Source: Galeruca laticollis (Eukaryota; Arthropoda; Insecta; Coleoptera; Chrysomelidae). From it: a stretch of DNA of 64,000 nucleotides. The position numbers were made by a program, and so were the translations under genes. Below, one piece after another: positions 34,185-45,320 of the stretch (position 1 is its first letter; the number at the start of each line of letters is the position of its first letter). The stretch is from positions 223,402,517 through 223,466,516 of the forward strand of contig OY998175.1 in the NCBI GenBank assembly GCA_963921935.1. The letters run 5' to 3'. A model generated the notes under the pieces. That model was not told the DNA's origin, searched no databases, and was given only the letters and a program-made list of their open reading frames with translations.

Positions 34185-36190
34185 AATAGGGCGAAGGATT
34201 GCTAGCGGTTAATAAATTTAAGTTTTGTGTCGCAAACAATCTAAAAGACAAGACTGTGCGTTGGAGATATGTAAATAAAAATCTAAGTGTCTCGCAAAAT
34301 TATATACACCAACTGGTAACCACTGTGTAATTCTTGATTCACATCTAAATCACAATCATCCCTACGACGAGCAACTTCAACGACAAATGATAAGAAATAG
34401 TGTTAAACGAAAAAATTCAACGGATTTATACGCGAAACTTCCAAAGCTGATACATGAAGAACTTCGAGCAAATAGTCTATTTGAAACCATTCCTACACAT
34501 TACCTGGAGCTTGTTTGACATAATATTTACTTGTCCAGAAGAACTCAACTTCCTCCTCTTCCAGAGGATCAGAAAGAAGTTTTCTTATCTTTGGAAATTG
34601 TTGCTTCAAAAACAAAGGGAAGCCATTTTTACTGGTAAATGATGTCCATAATAAAATTATTATTACTTTTCCGCCAACCTATCTAATATGCGAGAAAAGT
34701 ATTGGTTTACCCACAAAAAAGTTGGAAATTTGAAATTTTTTTTTGAGTTATTTTTACGTTATCCATCAACAACAACACGAAAAAACGGTTTTTAGAAAAA
34801 AAATCCTGTGTGTATGTCGTCGTCGTCGTCGTTGTCGTCGGCCACTTTTCCTTGCAAGTCTTGTTAGCACGATACAGCCTCCGGAGTGCAATAAGTCACC
34901 AATTTTATGATGGAACATTGTTGAGGACATTTCACAGATGAACCCTATTGATTTTCAGCTCACCACAGCCAGTACAACGGGTGCTATGGTACTTGAAGTA
35001 CGACATTTTGTCGTTTTTCGAGAAATTTCAGTTTGTTAGCACGATACAGCCTCCGGAGTTCAACAAGTCACCAATTTTATGATTGAATATTATTCAGGGC
35101 ATCTCACTGATAAATCCTATTGATTTTCAGCTCACCAGACCCAATACAACCGGTGCTACAGTACTTTAAGTACGATATTTTTGTCATTTTTGAAGAAGTT
35201 TCAGTTTGTTAGCACGATACAGCCTCCGAAGTATATACAAGTGATTAATTTTATGATTGGATATTATTCAGAGCATCTTAAAGATGGACCCTATTTATAT
35301 TGAGCTCACTAAAGCCAGTACAACGGGTGCTGTGGTACTTGAAGTACCAAATTTTTGTAATTTTTGGAGAATTTTCAGTTTGTTAGCACGATACAGCCTC
35401 CAGAGAGTATACGATTGATCAACTTTATGAATAAGTATTGTTCAAGGTGTCTCACAGATGTACCCTGTTGATTTTCAGTTGACAAGAGCGAGTACAGCGG
35501 GTCCTATAAAACTAGATATACTAAATTTTTGGTTATTTTTGGAGAAATTTCGGTTTGTTAGCACGATACATCCCCCGAAGTGTATACAAGTAACAATTTT
35601 ATGATAGAATATTGTTCAGGTCCACAGATGCGGAAAAGTTAGTTTTAATCTCTAAAACCGTTTATTTTTACATATTTTACCAACTTGCACTTTTTATGTT
35701 CCGGTTTCAGACCAGGACATTACATTACTCTAATTTTCTGTTTGCTGCCAGGCAAAAACCAAACAGAATATACAACTCTATTCAATTTACTGACGGATGA
35801 ATGTAATGTTATTAACTTGAAGTTTCTTCCAAAAAATGTTGTTATTAACTCTGAATTCGGGATTCATGATGCTGTTAAGCAAATATGGAGAGATGTTGAT
35901 ATTGTTGGATGTAGGTTTCATTTGTCGCACAAGCATGGTATACACAAATTTTGTCTTTAGGATTAGGCGATGATTACAAAAATAATACCGAGGTCGGAAA
36001 ACTTTTAAAATATTTTTTTGGGCTACACTTTTTAAATCCTATTGATGTAGGTGATTGTTTTGAATTTGATTTGATTTCTGACATACCAAAAAATAATAAG
36101 TTATGAAGAATGTGTGATTATTTGGCTGATAATTATATTACTGAAGACTCCTTGTTCCCTTCACATATTTGGGACTCTTCAAGTGATATT
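34185..36190 (+). pseudogene. MULE transposase with FLYWCH finger, broken and interleaved with satellite
   Basis: The left part (about 34185-34660) decodes to a decayed FLYWCH finger (KDKTVRWRY, then SHLNHNHPYDEQ with the terminal His pair). KLPKLIHEELRANS and RTQLPPLPEDQKEVFLSLE follow. The catalytic part resumes at 35630-36185 (HYITLIFCLLPGKNQTEYT, VVINSEFGIHDAVKQIW, then the CRFHL motif, and YFFGLHFLNPIDVGDCFEF). Several stops and frameshifts are present. Between the two parts lie five satellite units and a (GTC)n tract. The domain order matches FLYWCH-MULE proteins of insects, and the C-terminal end is missing. Confidence 0.75.
34861..35626. repeat. 173-bp satellite, left block, about 4.4 units
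   Basis: TTGTTAGCACGATA begins units at 34861, 35033, 35206, 35380 and 35555, giving periods of 172-175 bp. Each unit also holds a near-constant GATTTTCAGCTCACC block and ACAACGGGTGCTATGGTACT. The fifth unit is cut at CACAGATG, where MULE coding sequence starts. Confidence 0.95.
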
Positions 36191-36845
36191 TTTGTAAATT
36201 TTGGAGAAATTCAAGTTTGTTAGCACGATACAGCCTCCACAGTGCAAAAAGTCACCAATTTCATGATTTAATATTATTCAACACATCTCACAGATGAATA
36301 CCATTGATTTTATGCTCACCAGATCCAGTATAACGGGTACTATGGTACTAGAAGTACGACATTATTGTAATTTTTGGAGAAATTCAAGTTTGTTAGCACG
36401 ATATAGCCTCCACAATGCAACAAGTCACCCATTTTATGATTGAATATTGTTCAGCACATCTAACAGATGAACTCTATTGATTTTAAGCTCACCAGAGCCA
36501 GTACAACGGGTGCTATGGTACTAGAAGTACGACATTATTGTAATTTTTGGAGAAATTCAAGTTTGTTAGCACGATATAGCCTCCACAATGCAACAAGTCA
36601 CCCTGTAGACCCTGGAGTGTCTACAAATGACCAATTTTATCATTATATATTATTCAGAACATTTTCCATATTATTCTTATTGATTTTTAGCTGATCAGAT
36701 CCTGTACAACGGGTGCTATGGCACTTTAAGTATGACATTTTTGTCATTTTTGGAGAAACTTAAGTTTGTTAGCACGATACAGCCTCGGGAGTGCAAAAAG
36801 TCACTAATTTTATCATTGAATGTTATTCAGGACATCTCACAGATT
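36186..36845. repeat. 173-bp satellite, right block, about 3.5 units
   Basis: The same landmark occurs at 36217, 36390, 36563 and 36766. The last interval is 203 bp because of a roughly 30-bp insertion near 36605. Units are in the same orientation as the left block. Confidence 0.95.
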
Positions 36846-36847
36846 AA

Positions 36848-37020
36848 CTAGTAGAAATGCGACAGCTGCCGACTTGGCTTATCTGGGTATCATGCAAAGT
36901 TGTGTCTCTTATCAGGCATGCCGTGAAGTTGTGGATCGTGAAAAGCCTATCTCTATGTCTCTTGAAGAAATAAAACTGTTTTGTAGCAAGCACATGCTTG
37001 TTTTGGATGTGATAAACTAA
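36848..37020 (+). CDS. Short open stretch of unknown origin
   Basis: A frame ending in TAA at 37018-37020 encodes SRNATAADLAYLGIMQSC, then REKPISMSLEEIKLFC. It lies between the satellite and Harbinger 2. Composition is protein-like, but no family is recognised; it may be the end of a lost gene or a chance frame. Confidence 0.2.
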
Positions 37021-37250
37021 ATCACCCCACCCGTCATTAGCCGCGTCCACACTGATTGAATTGCCTCGCGAGGCTGTCTCGGGCATTGGCCTCGCGAGCC
37101 TGCCTCAGTTGAATTTGGCTCCAGAAAATAATTTTAAGTCGTAGTTTGCTTCACGCGGCAGCCAGAGCCACATATTTTGCGAGACAAATTGACCATTTTT
37201 GTCAACAGTGTCAGATCAGTGTTGTGTTTAGTTGTTGTCAGTTAAAGTCA

Positions 37251-38234
37251 TGGCTCCTTATGTGCGAATTGTTGAGGCTGTTTTAATAATACGTCAAGTT
37301 CTCCTGAAAAATAAAAAAAAGACGGGTTTGGGTGAAGATTTTACTCACATTATTACAGCGATCTAAGTAATATATTCATTGCTAGCCGTTGACAGATATA
37401 TTTTTATCTTTCAGTTACCAGCAACTGAAGAAGAGTGGCTCAACGTTGTAGAAATTTTTGAAATCAAATGGGAGTTTCCACATACAATCGGTGCAATAGA
37501 CGGAAAGCACATACCGTTACAATCGCCTATAAACAGTGGTAATGATAATGACAATTACAAGCAGTTCCCCAGTATTGTCCCATTTGCTATAGTCGATACG
37601 GATTACAAATTCCTCTATGTAGATGTTGGCAGTAAGGGTCGAATCTCCGATGGCAGCTTCTTTAAAACCAGTAGTTTATACTGAAAGTTAAAAAGGAAGG
37701 AGTGGCATATTTCGTCGCCCAGATTTCTACAAACATCATATAGATTCAAAGTTCCCTATTTTATATTAGGCGGATAAAGCATTTAGTTTCAATGAGTATA
37801 CCATGAAACCTTATGAAGGTATACCAGTTATAAATTCCAAGGAAAGAGTATTCAATTACCGATTATAAAGAGCAGGAAGAGTCGTGGAAAATGCTTTTGG
37901 GATTATAATTGCGGTTTACAGAGTGTTGAGAAAGCTCATCCTTTTTGAACAAGAAAAATCAGCAAAAGTGATTTTGGCAACAATCTCTTTATACAACTAT
38001 CTACGAAGAAACTCTTCTTTTTCTTCATTATTAATACCACCAGGAACTTCCGACAGAGAAGAAAATGGCTGCCTTGTTCCAGGAAGATGGCGAAATGAGG
38101 AAGATACTCAGTCATGGTTACCTCTTCAAGCTGTTCCACGAAGAGCATCAAATTATACCAAAGAAATACGTTCATTTAGGGCTAATCACTTTGTTACCAA
38201 TGGATCAATCCCATGGCCGAATAGCTACCAATAA
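37251..38234 (+). pseudogene. HARBI1-type transposase (Harbinger 2)
   Basis: ATG 37251 starts MAPYVRIVEAVLIIRQVLL, but most of the N-terminal helical domain is deleted. Exon 2 begins at 37415 after TATCTTTCAG with LPATEEEWLNVVEIFEIKW, the same intron position as in Harbinger 1. Catalytic residues are present: Asp in GAIDGKH, Asp in YVDVGSKGRISDG and Glu in VENAFGI. A stop at 37682 and frameshifts before 37884 break it, after which it is open to 38234 (ending PWPNSYQ). The N-terminal loss and breaks mean it is dead. Confidence 0.88.
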
Positions 38235-38261
38235 GAAAAAAAAAACTTACCTCACGAAGGG

Positions 38262-38350
38262 TACCCTGCGTGTTTCGTGTGCTATTTCTGTCTGTCATAA
38301 ATTGGAAGCAGTCCTACGCTAACCAATTCGATTTATATATGTCTCCAGTA
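38262..38350 (-). pseudogene. MADF-type partner gene, exon 2 (Harbinger 2)
   Basis: After an AAATTTCAG acceptor the minus strand reads TGDIYKSNWLA, a TAG, then DCFQFMTDRN. This is equivalent to the exon-2 segment GADEVYVSKWYAFKRFHFL in Harbinger 1. It is separated from exon 1 (41773-41969) by the inserted pogo-like element and the duplication. Confidence 0.65.
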
Positions 38351-38432
38351 CCTGAAATTTGTATTTATCATACTAAAGCACTTCAAAAATTTTGTGGCAT
38401 CGAGCATACAGTGAATTTAATAAATACGAATA

Positions 38433-41201
38433 CCGTCAAGTTGGGTGACTTGCGACTGCCTGGTGACTTGAGACAAAACTTTAGGTATTTCTGAGAAGGG
38501 TTGGCAACGCCGCAGATTGTACTGAAATTCAGTTTCCACGCGGTATTCATTCACGACAAGTCGATGCAAGTTGTTTTTATAGTTTTTGCTGGTTAATTAA
38601 GAAGGTAAGTGCGGTTTTAATATTTTATTGTAAGAATAGGGTTTGTGGGATTTATAGGTATGTTAGAAAACTTTATGTATGTAGTCCAAACTGACAAATT
38701 TATGGAAATTGTCATATTTTACATTGATGTTAGTGTATATGGGAAGTGTTTATTGCTATATACATTTTTGTTAACATAAAAAGTTTTTTTGATTTAGATA
38801 AGAAAATAAAAATGTGATTTATAGGGGCGATATGAGACGTGTATCAAGTCACCCCAGGGGTAATTTGAGACACCCTACTTAAATAATACGTGTTCATTTT
38901 GCAGGTATTTACAAGAATGGGTCGATACAAAAAAAAGTAGGCGCCAACTATAGAAGATATGACGAAGAAGATTTAGAACTTGCAGTAGCTGAAAGAAATA
39001 GAGGTGTTTCATTGAGAAAACTTCAAAGCAAATATGGTATTTCAAAGGATACGATAGATCGAAGAGCAAAAGGACGTCATATGAAAAAGGCAGGTGGACA
39101 AACTGTTTTCACGTCAGAGGAAGAAAAGAAGATGGTGGATAAAATTCAGTTAGCCAGTGTCTGGGGGTTTCCACTAACATCTATTGATGTGAGGTACTTG
39201 ATTAAGTCGTATTTAGATAGTTCTGGTAGACAGGTATCAAAATTTGAAAAGAATTTGCCAGGAAGAGAATTTATGAGAAAGTTCATTGAAAGGCATAAGG
39301 TTATATTCTCACAACGCTGGTGTGAAAATATAAACCGGGCACGGGCAAGTGTTAACAGGGAGGTAATAAATAAATATTTTGACGAGCTGGAAGTAAGTTT
39401 GCAAGGGGTTGAACCACGCACATCGTATAATGGACAACTCTAGAAACAGTCATTCCATCATGTTTGCAGGATCCGCATCGGGTGAACTTTTGCCACCTTA
39501 CATAGTGTAAGGCCGAAAATTTGTATAAAACGTGGACAGAAAATGGACCTGCTGGTGCTAGATACAATAGGTCAAAGAGCTCCTGGTTTAATGAAGCGAT
39601 TTTCGAGGATTGGTTTAAATCTACGGCTTTACCGTATTTTAAAAAAAACTCCCCATTGAGTAGCCAAAAGCTCTAATAAGCGACAATCTTGCCAGCCATA
39701 TTTCACAATCCGTATTTGACTTATGCAGAGAATATAATATTCGATTTATCCTGCTACCTCCAAACAGTACCCACATCTGCCAACCCTTAGACGTAGCATA
39801 TTTCAGACCACTCAAAAACGCATGGAGAGAGGTTCTATTAAATTGCAAATTGAAGCATCGGGGGGTAGTACCGAATGATACTTTTCCCAGACTGCTAAAA
39901 AATTGTTTGGATCAACTTGATGTAGACAACAAGACATCAGCAAATCTCATAGCTGGATTCCGTGGAAGTGGAATTTATCCAATCAACAGAAACAAAGTAC
40001 TAGATAAGTTGCCACCGAGCTTAGAACAGCCAAATGATGAAAACAATTTTGTAGTGTCAATAGATCATGCTTTTCAAATCTTTTTAAGCAATCTATATAC
40101 GAAGGAAACAGTAACCGGTACGAGGAAAAGAAAAAAAATTTAATCGAGCCTGGAAAAAGTGTTGAAAATACTACTCTAGAGAGTGTTGTAAATACTACTC
40201 TAGAAGAAGTAGAACAGACGGTAAATGAAAATGGAGTCAATGGAAACCAGGAAGAAGTTGAAGAAGAGCTACCTGATTTTACTCAATTTAATAACCCGAC
40301 ACCGTCAACATCAAAAGAAAAACCTATTATTTCTCGAAAAAATAAAAAAGTGTAGATTCCTCCAGTGACAGTAATGATTCCTTATCCACGCAATCGTCAT
40401 ATGATAACCCTGAAGATTTTAAAGAAGACGTGGATATGGTTGATCCTTCGGATTTAAAAGCTCCCCATAAGCCAGTTATTTTGAAGAAATTCATTGGACA
40501 AATTATTGAACTAAAGCCGGATTTAGTTTTGTGTAAATTTATGCGCGAATCACCGCAAGGAAAAAATATTTACGTATTTCCAGATATTGAGGACGTCACA
40601 GATATTAATAAAAATCAAATTCTGCCAAAGCTGGTTCCTGTGTTTGTTCGACGAGGAAGATTCACTTTTTCTATTGAACTTTAAAAATCTGGCACAATTG
40701 TTTAAAACATTTTTTTTTCGTTAAAATGAGTTTTTTATTTGTTTATTAAGAGTTATGTTTTATTTAGATTAGTTTCTACGAAAGTTTTTGAAGTTCCTAC
40801 TTATTTTTTTAAGAATTAAAACTTTAGTTTTGTATTAAGGATGTAAAATGTTTAAAATAAATATATTTTTCCAAATAAGAGTTGTGTTTATGAAACAATA
40901 TGTTCTATTACGTTTTTAAAAAGAATATTAATGTCTTGAGTCCGCAAATTGACGGTCCGTCTTGAGTTTATAATGAAAACAAATTACTGTCTCAAGTCAC
41001 CGCCCCTGTGAAGGTGACTTAAGACACCCAAAAAAACAAAAAAAATATTTTCTAATAAATTTTAGCTCATTTTTATTATTCAATTTTGAAGAATGTATGT
41101 AGACTCAAAAATGTGTCCTTGTTTCATAATTTTAATTTGCTGGAATACAATTTTACAGTCTTTTGAATTTTGAAACTGTCTCAAGTCACCCAACTTGACG
41201 G
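38433..41201 (+). mobile_element. pogo/Tigger-like DNA transposon inside Harbinger 2
   Basis: Inverted repeats start CCGTCAAGTTGGGTGACTTG at 38433 and are mirrored at the right end (41201). TA duplications lie at 38431-38432 and 41202-41203. Several subterminal copies of GTGACTTGAGAC or its complement occur inside both ends. It carries a jerky/CENP-B-type transposase and sits in an intron of the MADF gene. Confidence 0.9.
38917..40684 (+). pseudogene. pogo-like (DDE_1/CENP-B type) transposase
   Basis: ATG 38917 starts MGRYKKK, and a run of eight A's then puts the frame into a stop. One more A would restore phase with RRYDEEDLELAVAE. The HTH region (LRKLQSKYGISKDTIDRR) is open from 39012 to 39443. 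After stops the DDE domain continues: LPPYIVYKA, then LLISDNLASHIS (Asp), LLPPNSTHICQPLDVAYF (terminal Asp) and IAGFRGSGIYPINRNKV (39850-40143). A Glu/Ser-rich C-terminal part runs to 40684 with stops at 40141 and near 40353. Domain order and the QPLD motif fit pogo/Tigger. Multiple breaks make it nonfunctional. Confidence 0.88.
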
Positions 41202-41940
41202 TACTTGCCTGATCCTGTAATCATACTTTTTTCTCTGGAGACTTTTCTCTTCTGTAAAGACTACATTTTTTCTTTAATTCCCCGACAAGAAGTGACATGT
41301 CCTTTGAAATATTTCTCCACGGATCTTCTCTTAAAGATCTGTTTAGGTATTCAGGATTTTTAGAATTCCCCAACCGGTTGTAACTCTCATACAATTCTAT
41401 AAATATATTTTTCCAAATAAGAGTTGTGTTTATGAAACAATATGTTCTATTACGTTTTTAAAAAGAATATTAATGTCTTGAGTCCGCAAATTGACGGTCC
41501 GTCTTGAGTTTATAATGAAAACAAATTACTGTCTCAAGTCACCGCCCCTGTGAAGGTGACTTAAGACACCCAAAAAAACAAAAAAAATATTTTCTAATAA
41601 ATTTTAGCTCATTTTTATTATTCAATTTTGAAGAATGTATGTAGACTCAAAAATGTGTCCTTGTTTCATAATTTTAATTTGCTGGAATACAATTTTACAG
41701 TCTTTTGAATTTTGAAACTGTCTCAAGTCACCCAACTTGACGGTACTTGCCTGATCCTGTAATCATACTTTTTTCTCTGGAGACTTTTCTCTTCTGTAAA
41801 GACTACATTTTTTCTTTAATTCCCCGACAAGAAGTGACATGTCCTTTGAAATATTTCTCCACGGATCTTCTCTTAAAGATCTGTTTAGGTATTCAGGATT
41901 TTTAGAATTCCCCAACCGGTTGTAACTCTCATACAATTCT
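40857..41940. repeat. Tandem duplication of about 542 bp across the pogo right end
   Basis: Copy 1 (about 40857-41398) and copy 2 (about 41399-41940) are almost identical. Each contains the pogo 3' region, its right inverted repeat and the adjoining part of MADF exon 1. As a result the locus has two pogo right ends (41201 and about 41743) but one left end. Confidence 0.95.
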
Positions 41941-41969
41941 ATTAGTTGCCAACACTGTTCTTTATTCAT
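41773..41969 (-). CDS. MADF-domain exon 1 of Harbinger 2 partner gene
   Basis: ATG 41969 (minus) opens MNKEQCWQLIELYESYNRLG, then ILREDP-like text NRSLREDPWRNISKDM and LVGELKKKCSLYRREKSPEK. It ends at donor AAA/GTATGA. Trp-Gln-Leu-Ile-Glu-Leu at the start and WRNISKDM are MADF features. The exon is undamaged, but exon 2 at 38350-38262 has a stop. A partial second copy lies at about 41231-41398. Confidence 0.75.
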
Positions 41970-42167
41970 TTTATAAGTTTGATCAATTTTCCTTTAAAAT
42001 TTTTTATACGACCGTCTAGACTGCGCGAGCAAATTGAACTAAAACTCTCTGAGCACGTCCACGTTACCGACAGCATTCGGCTCGGGACGAGGCCGCCTCG
42101 GGTGAGGCAGCGCGACCTAAAATTAAGGGCGAGGCACGTCTACATTAAGCGAGCATTTGCTTCGCGA

Positions 42168-42592
42168 GGCAGTCCTCGTATAAGTATAAAAGAATTAAAA
42201 TTTATTGACAGTCCTCGTTTCATCATAAAATAATCAAAAATTATTGGACAGTCCTCGTACAAGTATATAGGTATTAAAACTTATTGGACAGTCCTCGTAT
42301 CATCATAAGATAATCATAAAAGTATTAAAATTTATTGGGCAGTCCTCGTATAAGTATAAACAATCAAAATGTATTGGACAGTCCTCGTATCATCATAAAA
42401 TAATCAAAATTTATTGAACAGTCCTTGTATAGTCATAAAAGTATCAACATTTATTGGGCAGTCCTCGTATAAGTATAAAAATATTAAAATTTATTGGACA
42501 GTCCTCGTATCATCATAAAAAAATCAAAATTTATTGGTCAGTCCTCGTATAAGCATATGGGTATTACAATTTACTGGACAGTCCTCGTATCG
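42168..42592. repeat. 41-bp minisatellite, about 10-11 units of two alternating types
   Basis: CAGTCCTCGTAT or a close variant recurs about every 39-50 bp from 42170 to 42590. Units with TATAAGTATAAAAGTATTAAAA tend to alternate with units holding TATCATCATAAAATAATC, so the basic period is about 82 bp. The first unit continues directly from the GC-rich end of Harbinger 2. Confidence 0.92.
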
Positions 42593-43604
42593 TGTCAGGT
42601 TATTTTCGTTACGGAATTTCTCGATTCGGTCTCCACGCTCAAGGCCCGCGATAGAAGCTAATGCAATACCTTAAAAAAATTGATTTGCGAGGTGAGGAGA
42701 AGGACTAAATTTTCGTTATAAGAGTGTCTGCCGTCCAGCGCATCATGACAAAAACAGGAAGAGGGAAGAGGGCAAAGTCGAGATGTGACATGGCCCGAGT
42801 AACGAGCTGTCTCTGTTGATAAATATATTTATGTAATTAAATTCTTTTTGATACGCCACTGTATAATAAACGATATTTTTCACAATTTCCATCAAGTTAG
42901 TTCGAGGCGTCCTTGCGGAGCCCTTAGAGGGATAATCGAATTATGTGTCTTTTTTTTCTCCATTTGAAAATTTTTATTACGGACTCAAACGTTCCCTACC
43001 TCCGTTATAAATGACAAGAGGGTTGAGGAGAATCGCTCTGAGAAAATTTATTATTTACATTGAGATTAGATTTATTTGTTGTGGATTTTGAAATGAATGA
43101 TGTTAATACTACAGTTATTCGAAGTGTCGTAAAATTTGATATTTCGGATTTAATTTTACGAAGGGGAAATACTTTCTGGAACATTTTCTCATTTAATTGT
43201 AAACATTCTCGCTGTAGAGTGAGAATATTTATTCTGACACACTTGATTCCTTTAGGTTCTGCACATTCTATAACATGAAAATTATTTGAATACAGGAAAA
43301 TAAATAGCAATATTAATTAAAGAATGTACAGAATGTTCTGGAAGAGGAAAATTAAAATATTTGTACTGAATCTACACATCATTATTACTTATACTCTGTT
43401 TTTAAACGAGGAGGGCTGATTTGAATTTAAGTTGGCAATTCTGTAGATTCCTTATTGGCCATATCGCAGCTGGTTTTATTCAACACTTTTGACTTTTGAC
43501 ATATATTATGATCAATGGAATGCGTGAGCAAACATTGTCCAATTTTGGTAATTATTGCATTCGTGGTCACTTGTTATTGTTTTATTGAAATATAATAACA
43601 GTCT
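42593..43604. other. Intergenic DNA, no gene recognised
   Basis: A GC-balanced part (about 42600-42800) passes into AT-rich sequence. Short open frames on both strands near 43005-43310 show no family features. Confidence 0.5.
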
Positions 43605-43938
43605 ATGACTAATTTGAAAATGGACTCAGACTCTATTCCAAGTACTAGCATACTTCATTTGCCTCGCCCCCCACTCCAAAAAAGGAGTTCTGTAAGGTTA
43701 GGCCACATATATAAAGATAAGCACAACATTGTGAATATGTATGAACAAATCTCAGATGGTGAACCAGAGTCAAAGGTGACTGCCATTATGTTTGAAATTG
43801 TAGACACATTGGGTAGGTTATCGAGAATAGCACTTTTGTCTTAAATTAACGCGTTCAAAGTTTCCTTATTAGGAGTTGCTAAACCGATTGTATATCTCAC
43901 TAACAAAGAGTATAGAAACACTGGAGCGATTGTTAGAG
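43605..43938 (+). CDS. Candidate two-exon N-terminal region of an HTH (transposase-like) protein
   Basis: ATG 43605 opens MTNLKMDSDSIPSTSIL, then SVRLGHIYKDKHNIVNMYEQ and ESKVTAIMFEIVDTL. A donor at 43812/43813 (GG/GTAGGT) and an acceptor at 43872 (TTATTAG) join in phase to GVAKPIVYLTNKEYRNTG, ending at donor GAG/GTACAA (43938). The joined DTLGVAKPIVYL stretch resembles the recognition helix of IS630/Tc1 HTH domains (compare TGVSKSTVYRIL-type sequence). No stop interrupts it. No catalytic exon could be linked downstream, so it may be a fragment of a Sailor-like or related element. Confidence 0.45.
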
Positions 43939-44464
43939 GTACAAGCTAAAATTGTAATAATTTGAACGTTAATCTCAAAAGTTTTAAAAATTGAACAATT
44001 ACAGTTTATAAGCAAAGTTATAATAAACGAACAAAAATATAAGACCGCTTTCAACTATGTGAACAGTATACATATGCCTTAAACTAGACACTTGTACAAT
44101 TGACCAGCAATAACTTTTATTTACCAAATGTCAGAACTAATTTAATTTTTAATTATCAGATCACCAGTTGTATAGAGCTTTCTAGTCAATCCCAATTAAT
44201 AAAAGAAATAGACGTAACTATAGGCAATTTGATTAAAGAACTCATAGCATACACTCGGTAACATAATTACGTGAAACTACCTGAGAAAATAAAATTTTGT
44301 TGTACCTTTAGCAACGAGGTGAATTTCTACTCTACTTACAATTGAAAACATTTATCCATTAATTTTGTTGCACTAAAATATAAAAAGTAACACATGAATA
44401 CACCAATATTTCGAGGCAGTTTCATTTTGATTTGGATATAATATTGAATGTTGAACTTACAAAA

Positions 44465-44685
44465 TATTCATTAGATTCTTCAGCAAGGCTAACTCAATGT
44501 CTTCAAACTTTGCCTCATCATTTATTGGAAGTTTTAGCAGCAAATCGATAATTTTCTAAAAAATGCATTTATAAATCAACAGGCATCGAAAAAATACAAT
44601 AAAACGTACCTGTTTTGATGCGTGAGGTCGTATGTATTAATTCCACCCGTAGCATATAATAAACCGTAGAAACATATTTAAACAA
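44465..44685 (-). CDS. Candidate two-exon fragment resembling DUF4806-type proteins
   Basis: On the minus strand a frame (CFYGLLYATGGINTYDLTHQ) ends at donor CAG/GTACGT near 44613. A second exon after ATTTTTTAG (about 44559) continues in phase with KIIDLLLKLPINDEAKFEDI and ends at donor TTT/GTAAGT (about 44466). LPINDEAKFEDIE recalls the repeated helical start of DUF4806 domains in insect proteins. This resemblance is from memory. The start and the C-terminal exons are not identified; the opposite strand nearby (44159-44262) also has an exon-like open stretch. Confidence 0.4.
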
Positions 44686-45316
44686 CTTCACAGTGGCAAA
44701 AAGTTGACTAATCAATTAACGATCAAAAATAATTAATCATACTACTACTATTTCACCAATAACAATAACTTATATAAGATGGTCGAACCGCCATTTTTCA
44801 CTGGTCGTTACCGTCAACTATTAACTGCAACTACTGCCACATGCCCATGGAAAAGAAAGAGCGTTTGAACAAAAATCAATAATCATAGAATATTCTTAGA
44901 GCTATTTGATTCGAATATTCTAAAAAGAATAATCTGAGGATATTTCAACTGGACTTACATTGAATATTCGATTTAGGTGTACCCACAGATATTCTAGATA
45001 TTCCCAGAATAACCCTATAATATTTGGATATATATTTTCCAAATCGAAGACTGTCAGAACATCCCATGGATATCTGGTGCTATCTGGGATAGTTACCAAC
45101 ATAAATTTTCCAGATAGAAGAAGAAGACAAATTTTTAGATTTATGGAAATATAAACTAGTTTATTTTAATTTAACCAAACAAATTATTCAATGAAAGATA
45201 CGTCATGTTGACAAATAAAACTTATATATCTAATGAGCTTTCATTCAATCTCACACATACCCTTATTTATATATAACGCTACGAATGAAGAAAGACAATC
45301 GTTGTCTTTCTTGATT
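44686..45316. other. AT-rich DNA with a short perfect hairpin before the errantivirus
   Basis: Several GAATATTC-like repeats lie at 44885-45010. At about 45288-45314, AAGAAAGACAA and its complement TTGTCTTTCTT face each other across TCG, ending just before the TSD of the LTR element. No gene is recognised. Confidence 0.55.
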
Positions 45317-45320
45317 CGCG

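Larger units (their letters stand above)
37040..42165 (+). mobile_element. PIF/Harbinger element 2, with pogo insertion and duplication
   Basis: A transposase on the plus strand (37251-38234) and a MADF partner gene on the minus strand (41969 to about 38262) converge as in Harbinger 1. GC-rich, palindrome-bearing ends (GCCTCGCGAGGC at about 37063; CGAGGCAGTCC at about 42165) mark the probable limits. Exact inverted ends and target duplication were not resolved. Confidence 0.65.

Noticed and set aside
42168..42592. Regularly spaced short repeats that could suggest a CRISPR array
   Set aside because: The window is eukaryotic. The 'spacers' are themselves repeated in two types and no cas gene is present. 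It is a minisatellite.
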